A DNA stretch of 10,059 nucleotides from Comamonas sp. lk (GTDB lineage Bacteria; Pseudomonadota; Gammaproteobacteria; Burkholderiales; Burkholderiaceae_C): the NCBI GenBank assembly GCA_945898105.1, contig CAMDHL010000059.1, positions 1-10,059 of the forward strand, read 5' to 3'. Each line of letters opens with the position of its first letter. Position 1 is the stretch's first letter. The position numbers and the translations under genes were made by a program. Under the pieces are notes generated by a model. That model was not told where the DNA came from and ran no database searches. It worked only from the letters and a program-made list of their open reading frames with translations. Positions 6,365-10,059 of this stretch are shown piece by piece.

Positions 6365-9300
6365 TTAGCCGGTCATTTTAGCCTGCACGCCCGCCGGCTC
6401 GCGCCGCACCCTAAACCACGCGGCATACATGGCGGGCAAAGCCAGCAAAGTCAAGGCCGTCGCGACAATGAGGCCGCCCATGATGGCAACCGCCATTGGG
6501 CCCCAGAAAACGGAGCGCGACAGGGGAATCATGGCCAGCACTGCCGCGGCCGCCGTGAGTACGATAGGCCGCAATCGGCGCACCGCAGACTCGACGATGG
6601 CATCCCAGGCCGGGACGCCATTGGCACGGTCCTGCTCGATCTGGTCAATCAAGATCACCGAGTTACGCTGAATCATGCCCATAAGGGCAATAACGCCCAG
6701 CAAAGCGACAAAACCGAAGGGTCGCCCGAAACTCAGCAATGCTGCGGCCACGCCCGCAATGCCCAGGGGACCGGTGAGGAACACCAATAAAGAGCGGCTG
6801 AAGCTTTGCAGCTGCAGCATCAGCAAAGTGAAGGTGATGAACAGCATGATTGGAATGCCCGCCGCGATAGAGCTGGAGCCCTTGCTGCTTTCCTCCACCG
6901 CGCCTGCCACCTGAATGCGGTAGGCGCCCTGCCCTATGGCGGCCCAGCTGGACTCCAATTTGCGCAGATCGGGGGCCAATTGGGCGGTCACCGTGGCACC
7001 TTGCAGGCCCTCCGCAATGTCACCTTGTACGGTGATCGCGTAATCGCGCCCCTCGCGCCAAAGCACGCCCGGCTCCCACACAAAGGTCGGCTTGGCGATT
7101 TGCGTCAGCGGTATGGACTTGCCACTGGCAGTGGGCACATAGGCATTACCAAGGTCGGAAATGGCATTGCGCTCGGATAGGGGCTGGCGCAGCACGATGT
7201 CGATCAACTTGTCGCCCTCGCGGAACTGGCCTACCGTGCTGCCCGAAAGTAGCGTGCGGGCCGCCTGTGCAATCGACTGGCTGCTCACCCCCAGCGCGCG
7301 CGCCTTGGCCTGGTCCACGTCCAGCCGGATAACCTTGACCGGCTCGTTCCAGTTGTCATTGACGCCGCGCATATTCGGATTAGCGCGCATTTGCTCTTTC
7401 ACTTCGTTAGCGCGCAAACGTAATTGGTCAGAGTCCGGGCCGATCACGCGGAACTGCACGGGATAGGCTACCGGCGGGCCGTTGGGCAATATCTTCACCC
7501 GCGCCCGCACCTCGGGGAACTCCTGCGCCATCAGGGCAGGTAGCTGGATACGCAAGCTTTCGCGCCGTTTCAGATCCACGGGCAGGACAATAAATTGCGA
7601 CACATTGGACTGCTGAAAAATCGCATCTAGAGGCAAATAAAAGCGCGGAACGCCTGAGCCAATCCAGGTCGCCACATTGACCACGCCGGACTCCTGCATC
7701 AGACGCGCCTCGATGCGTCGGCTGACTTCTTCATTGGCAGCAATCGAGGTGCCCTCGGCAAACCACACGTCCATCATCACCTCGGGTCGGCTCGAATCCG
7801 GGAAAAACTGTTGCTGCACGCGGCCCATACCGAAAATACCCAGGGCAAAGGTCAGCAACATGACGCCAATCGTGATCCAGCGGTGCGCCACACACCAGTT
7901 CACCGTGCGCCTGAAGGCGTTATAAAACGGGGTATCGAACACTTCATGATGCTGCGTATCAGCCGCATTGCTTTTAGCTTTAAGCAACACCGTGCCCAGG
8001 TAGGGCACGAAATAAACCGACACCAGCCAGCTCACCAGTAAAGCCAGCACCGTCACACCGAAAATAGCGAAGGTGTATTCACCCACGGTTGATCGCGCAA
8101 TACCGATAGGCAAAAACCCAACGGCCGTAATTAAGGTACCGGTCAGCATCGGCATAGCGGTTATCTCGTAAGCGAAGGTGGCGGCGCGCACCTTGTCATA
8201 GCCTTCTTCGATTTTGCGCACCATCATTTCTACCGCGATGATGGCGTCATCGACCAATAGGCCCAGCGCGATGATGAGAGAGCCCAGCGAAATTTTGTGC
8301 AGGCCGATGCCCCAGTAATACATGCCCAGAAAGGTCACCGCGAGCACCAGTGGACTCGTGATCGCCACTACCAGTCCGGGGCCCACATCCACGTAGTATT
8401 GGCGGTACCAGGCCTGGGGCCCAGGTCGCTTGTGCAAGCCCAGCGCAACAAAGCTGACTAGCAGCACAATCACAATGGCTTCGATCAAGACGCCGATAAA
8501 TTCGTTTACCGATTTGGCCACCGCCGTCGGCTGGTCCTGCACCTCCACCAGGCTGATACCCACCGGCAGGGCCGCGCCAATGCGCGCAGTTGTAGCCTTT
8601 AAAGCCTTGCCCAGGGCAATGATGTCGCCCCCCTTGGTCATGGAAACGCCAAGCGCAATCACCTGCTGGCCTTGAAAGCGCACTTTGACGCCCGCAGGGT
8701 CGATATAGCCCCGCTTAATGTCGGCAATATCTCCCAGTCGCAACTGGTTCCCCGAACTGCCGCGAATCGGCATGGCGCGCAATTGCTCCTCGGCCTGGAA
8801 CGCTCCACTGACGCGCACCTGCACCACGTCCAGCGGGGTTTGCATCGTGCCTGCGCCTTCCATGGCGTTTTGCTGTGACAGTTGGGCCAGAACCTGGTTC
8901 ATGTCCAGCCCCAGTTGGGACAGGCGGCGCTGCGACATTTCGATATACAACTTTTCGTCCTGCACGCCAAACAAATCCACTTTGTTGACGTCGGGCACAC
9001 GCAGCAGTTGCTGGCGTACCGAATCTGCCTGCTCTTTAACTTCGGCGGGCGAAAAACCTTCTGCTTGCAATGCGTAAATCACGCCATAGACATCGCCGAA
9101 TTCATCGTTATAAAAGGGGCCGTTCACACCGCTGGGCAGCGTGTAGCGCATATCACCCACCTTCTTGCGTACCGCGTACCAAAGGTCCGGCACCTCGCCG
9201 GGGCGGGTGGAGTCTTTGAGCTGGAAAAAGATCGTGGTCTCGCCAGGCTTGGAAAAGCTGCGAATCTTGTCGGCGCCGGGCACCTCTTGCAAAGTGCGCT

Positions 9301-9541
9301 CGATTTTGTCGGTCACCTGCTCGGCCATTTGGGTGGCCGTAGCGCCCGGCCAAAAGGCACGGATCACCATCACCCGAAAGGTAAACGGCGGGTCTTCGTC
9401 CTGCCCGAGCTGGAAGTAAGCAGCTGCGCCCAATATCATCAGTACCAGCATCAAATAGCGCGTGAGCGCTGAATGCTCTAGCGCCCAGCGAGACATATTG
9501 AAACCGGGCTTGGGAATATCCTGTTGCATAGGGCCGCTCAC
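6365..9541 (-). CDS. RND-family efflux pump, inner-membrane permease (HAE1/AcrB-like)
   Basis: This is a proton-driven export pump of the resistance-nodulation-division superfamily, working with a periplasmic adaptor and an outer-membrane channel. The 1058-residue product is of full family length with the duplicated layout. TM1 is near 27-45 and a large periplasmic loop spans about 46-340. TM2-TM6 run to about 520 and TM7 lies near 555-573. A second periplasmic loop reaches about 885 and the last helices end near 1043. The proton-relay pair Asp431-Asp432 sits in TM4 (LGLLVDDAI). The AcrB Lys940 position is Arg959 (in MIQRNSVILID), while Arg989 and Thr996 match AcrB Arg971 and Thr978. A basic/aromatic insertion occupies about 370-388. 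The GTG start overlaps the adaptor stop by 4 nt (GTGA). An ATG at 9529, 8 bases after that stop, is an equally plausible start. Substrate cannot be told from sequence, so no symbol is given. Confidence 0.95.
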   Translation of the reverse strand: MSGPMQQDIPKPGFNMSRWALEHSALTRYLMLVLMILGAAAYFQLGQDEDPPFTFRVMVIRAFWPGATATQMAEQVTDKIERTLQEVPGADKIRSFSKPGETTIFFQLKDSTRPGEVPDLWYAVRKKVGDMRYTLPSGVNGPFYNDEFGDVYGVIYALQAEGFSPAEVKEQADSVRQQLLRVPDVNKVDLFGVQDEKLYIEMSQRRLSQLGLDMNQVLAQLSQQNAMEGAGTMQTPLDVVQVRVSGAFQAEEQLRAMPIRGSSGNQLRLGDIADIKRGYIDPAGVKVRFQGQQVIALGVSMTKGGDIIALGKALKATTARIGAALPVGISLVEVQDQPTAVAKSVNEFIGVLIEAIVIVLLVSFVALGLHKRPGPQAWYRQYYVDVGPGLVVAITSPLVLAVTFLGMYYWGIGLHKISLGSLIIALGLLVDDAIIAVEMMVRKIEEGYDKVRAATFAYEITAMPMLTGTLITAVGFLPIGIARSTVGEYTFAIFGVTVLALLVSWLVSVYFVPYLGTVLLKAKSNAADTQHHEVFDTPFYNAFRRTVNWCVAHRWITIGVMLLTFALGIFGMGRVQQQFFPDSSRPEVMMDVWFAEGTSIAANEEVSRRIEARLMQESGVVNVATWIGSGVPRFYLPLDAIFQQSNVSQFIVLPVDLKRRESLRIQLPALMAQEFPEVRARVKILPNGPPVAYPVQFRVIGPDSDQLRLRANEVKEQMRANPNMRGVNDNWNEPVKVIRLDVDQAKARALGVSSQSIAQAARTLLSGSTVGQFREGDKLIDIVLRQPLSERNAISDLGNAYVPTASGKSIPLTQIAKPTFVWEPGVLWREGRDYAITVQGDIAEGLQGATVTAQLAPDLRKLESSWAAIGQGAYRIQVAGAVEESSKGSSSIAAGIPIMLFITFTLLMLQLQSFSRSLLVFLTGPLGIAGVAAALLSFGRPFGFVALLGVIALMGMIQRNSVILIDQIEQDRANGVPAWDAIVESAVRRLRPIVLTAAAAVLAMIPLSRSVFWGPMAVAIMGGLIVATALTLLALPAMYAAWFRVRREPAGVQAKMTG

Positions 9542-10059
9542 TGTGCGGACACCGGGGCAGAAGGCGCCACCGTTGCAGCTTGCTTAGGCTGGTATATCGT
9601 GACCTTCTGCCCAGGATTGAGTACATGGGCACCCACACTAACCACTAGCATGCCCGGCTCCAACCCCTGAGCGACCACGATCTCGTTACCGTCGGCAGTG
9701 GCGATGACAATTGGCTGCAGACGCACCGTCATCGTGGCTTTTTCAAGCACCCAAACGGCTGCTTTTTCGCCATCGTGTTGTAGCGCGCTGGTCGGCAGTT
9801 TCAGGACCGGTGGGCCTGAGCGGTCCAGCGCCTTGGGTAGCACCGTAACCGTAGAGCCTAGAGGCCAAGTTTCTGGGCCGCTTAAAGCCACTTTCACCGT
9901 AAAAGTGCGGGTTACCGGGTCCGCACTCGCTGCCACTTCACGGACCGTAGCGGTCGCGCGCTTCTCTGCGGCCCATGCCTGCACCTGCACCTGCGAACCA
10001 ACTTTGAGCTTGCCCACCTTGTCTTCGGGTACGGAAAAAACCACATCACGGGCTCCGTC
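9538..10059 (-). CDS. RND efflux periplasmic adaptor (HlyD/MFP family), C-terminal part
   Basis: The frame is open to the window edge, so the N-terminus (signal or lipoprotein region, lipoyl and coiled-coil hairpin domains) lies outside. The visible 173 residues begin DGARDVVFSVPED, a typical adaptor beta-barrel segment. Next comes the TRTFTVKVAL strand pattern of that barrel. A membrane-proximal domain (LPTSALQHDGEKAAVWVLE onward) includes the family-like ending GLEPGMLVVSVGAHVLNPGQKV. An Ala/Pro-rich tail closes the protein. An internal GTG at 10044 is not the true start, because the reading frame and homology continue upstream of it. Such adaptors bridge the inner-membrane pump and the outer-membrane channel. 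The 4-nt overlap with the pump gene shows they form one operon. An outer-membrane factor is not seen in this window. Confidence 0.92.
   Translation of the reverse strand, partial: DGARDVVFSVPEDKVGKLKVGSQVQVQAWAAEKRATATVREVAASADPVTRTFTVKVALSGPETWPLGSTVTVLPKALDRSGPPVLKLPTSALQHDGEKAAVWVLEKATMTVRLQPIVIATADGNEIVVAQGLEPGMLVVSVGAHVLNPGQKVTIYQPKQAATVAPSAPVSAQ

Noticed and set aside
6061..6381. Plus-strand open frame crossing the tig start and tRNA-Leu
   Set aside because: It runs antisense through a complete tRNA gene and part of tig, and its product has no recognisable features.
9153..9638. Minus-strand 161-codon frame overlapping the pump start and the adaptor end
   Set aside because: It is an out-of-frame reading of the two well-supported RND genes, rich in Arg and Pro with no domain.
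1..10059. Search for a novel accessory system, CRISPR array, insertion sequence or integrated element
   Set aside because: All genes are recognised core or efflux genes, no direct-repeat array or transposase is visible, and no gene-free stretch is long enough to hide one.

Overview
The window reads as a chromosomal core segment of a betaproteobacterium, most likely Burkholderiales and close to the Comamonadaceae. That placement rests on remembered protein style and gene order; no search was run. Every gene lies on the minus strand, so transcription runs from high to low coordinates. Coding density is high and no gene-free stretch exceeds about 130 bases. I see no mobile element, CRISPR array, integrase, toxin-antitoxin pair or phage gene.

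In transcription order the window begins with the C-terminal part of an RND efflux adaptor (9538-10059, cut by the window edge). It overlaps by 4 nt the gene of a full-length RND inner-membrane pump (6365-9541). A 78-base gap leads to tRNA-Leu(UAG) at 6200-6286. Next comes the conserved proteostasis block: tig (trigger factor, 4797-6107), clpP (4115-4738), clpX (2745-4010) and lon (169-2613). A tRNA-Gly(GCC) at 17-92 closes the window.

The proteostasis genes work together. Trigger factor holds nascent chains at the ribosome exit. ClpX unfolds tagged or damaged proteins and feeds them to ClpP. Lon degrades misfolded proteins on its own. All key catalytic residues are present in ClpP, ClpX and Lon. 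The block is punctuated by signals visible in the DNA: a strong hairpin terminator or attenuator between clpP and clpX, a good match to a heat-shock (sigma-32) promoter directly before lon, and a perfect -10 box before tRNA-Gly. This suggests that lon can be induced apart from tig-clpP-clpX.

I found no undescribed system. The observations most worth checking are regulatory (the clpP/clpX terminator and the lon heat-shock promoter) and two protein details in the RND pump: an inserted basic/aromatic loop between TM2 and TM3, and Arg in place of the AcrB Lys940.
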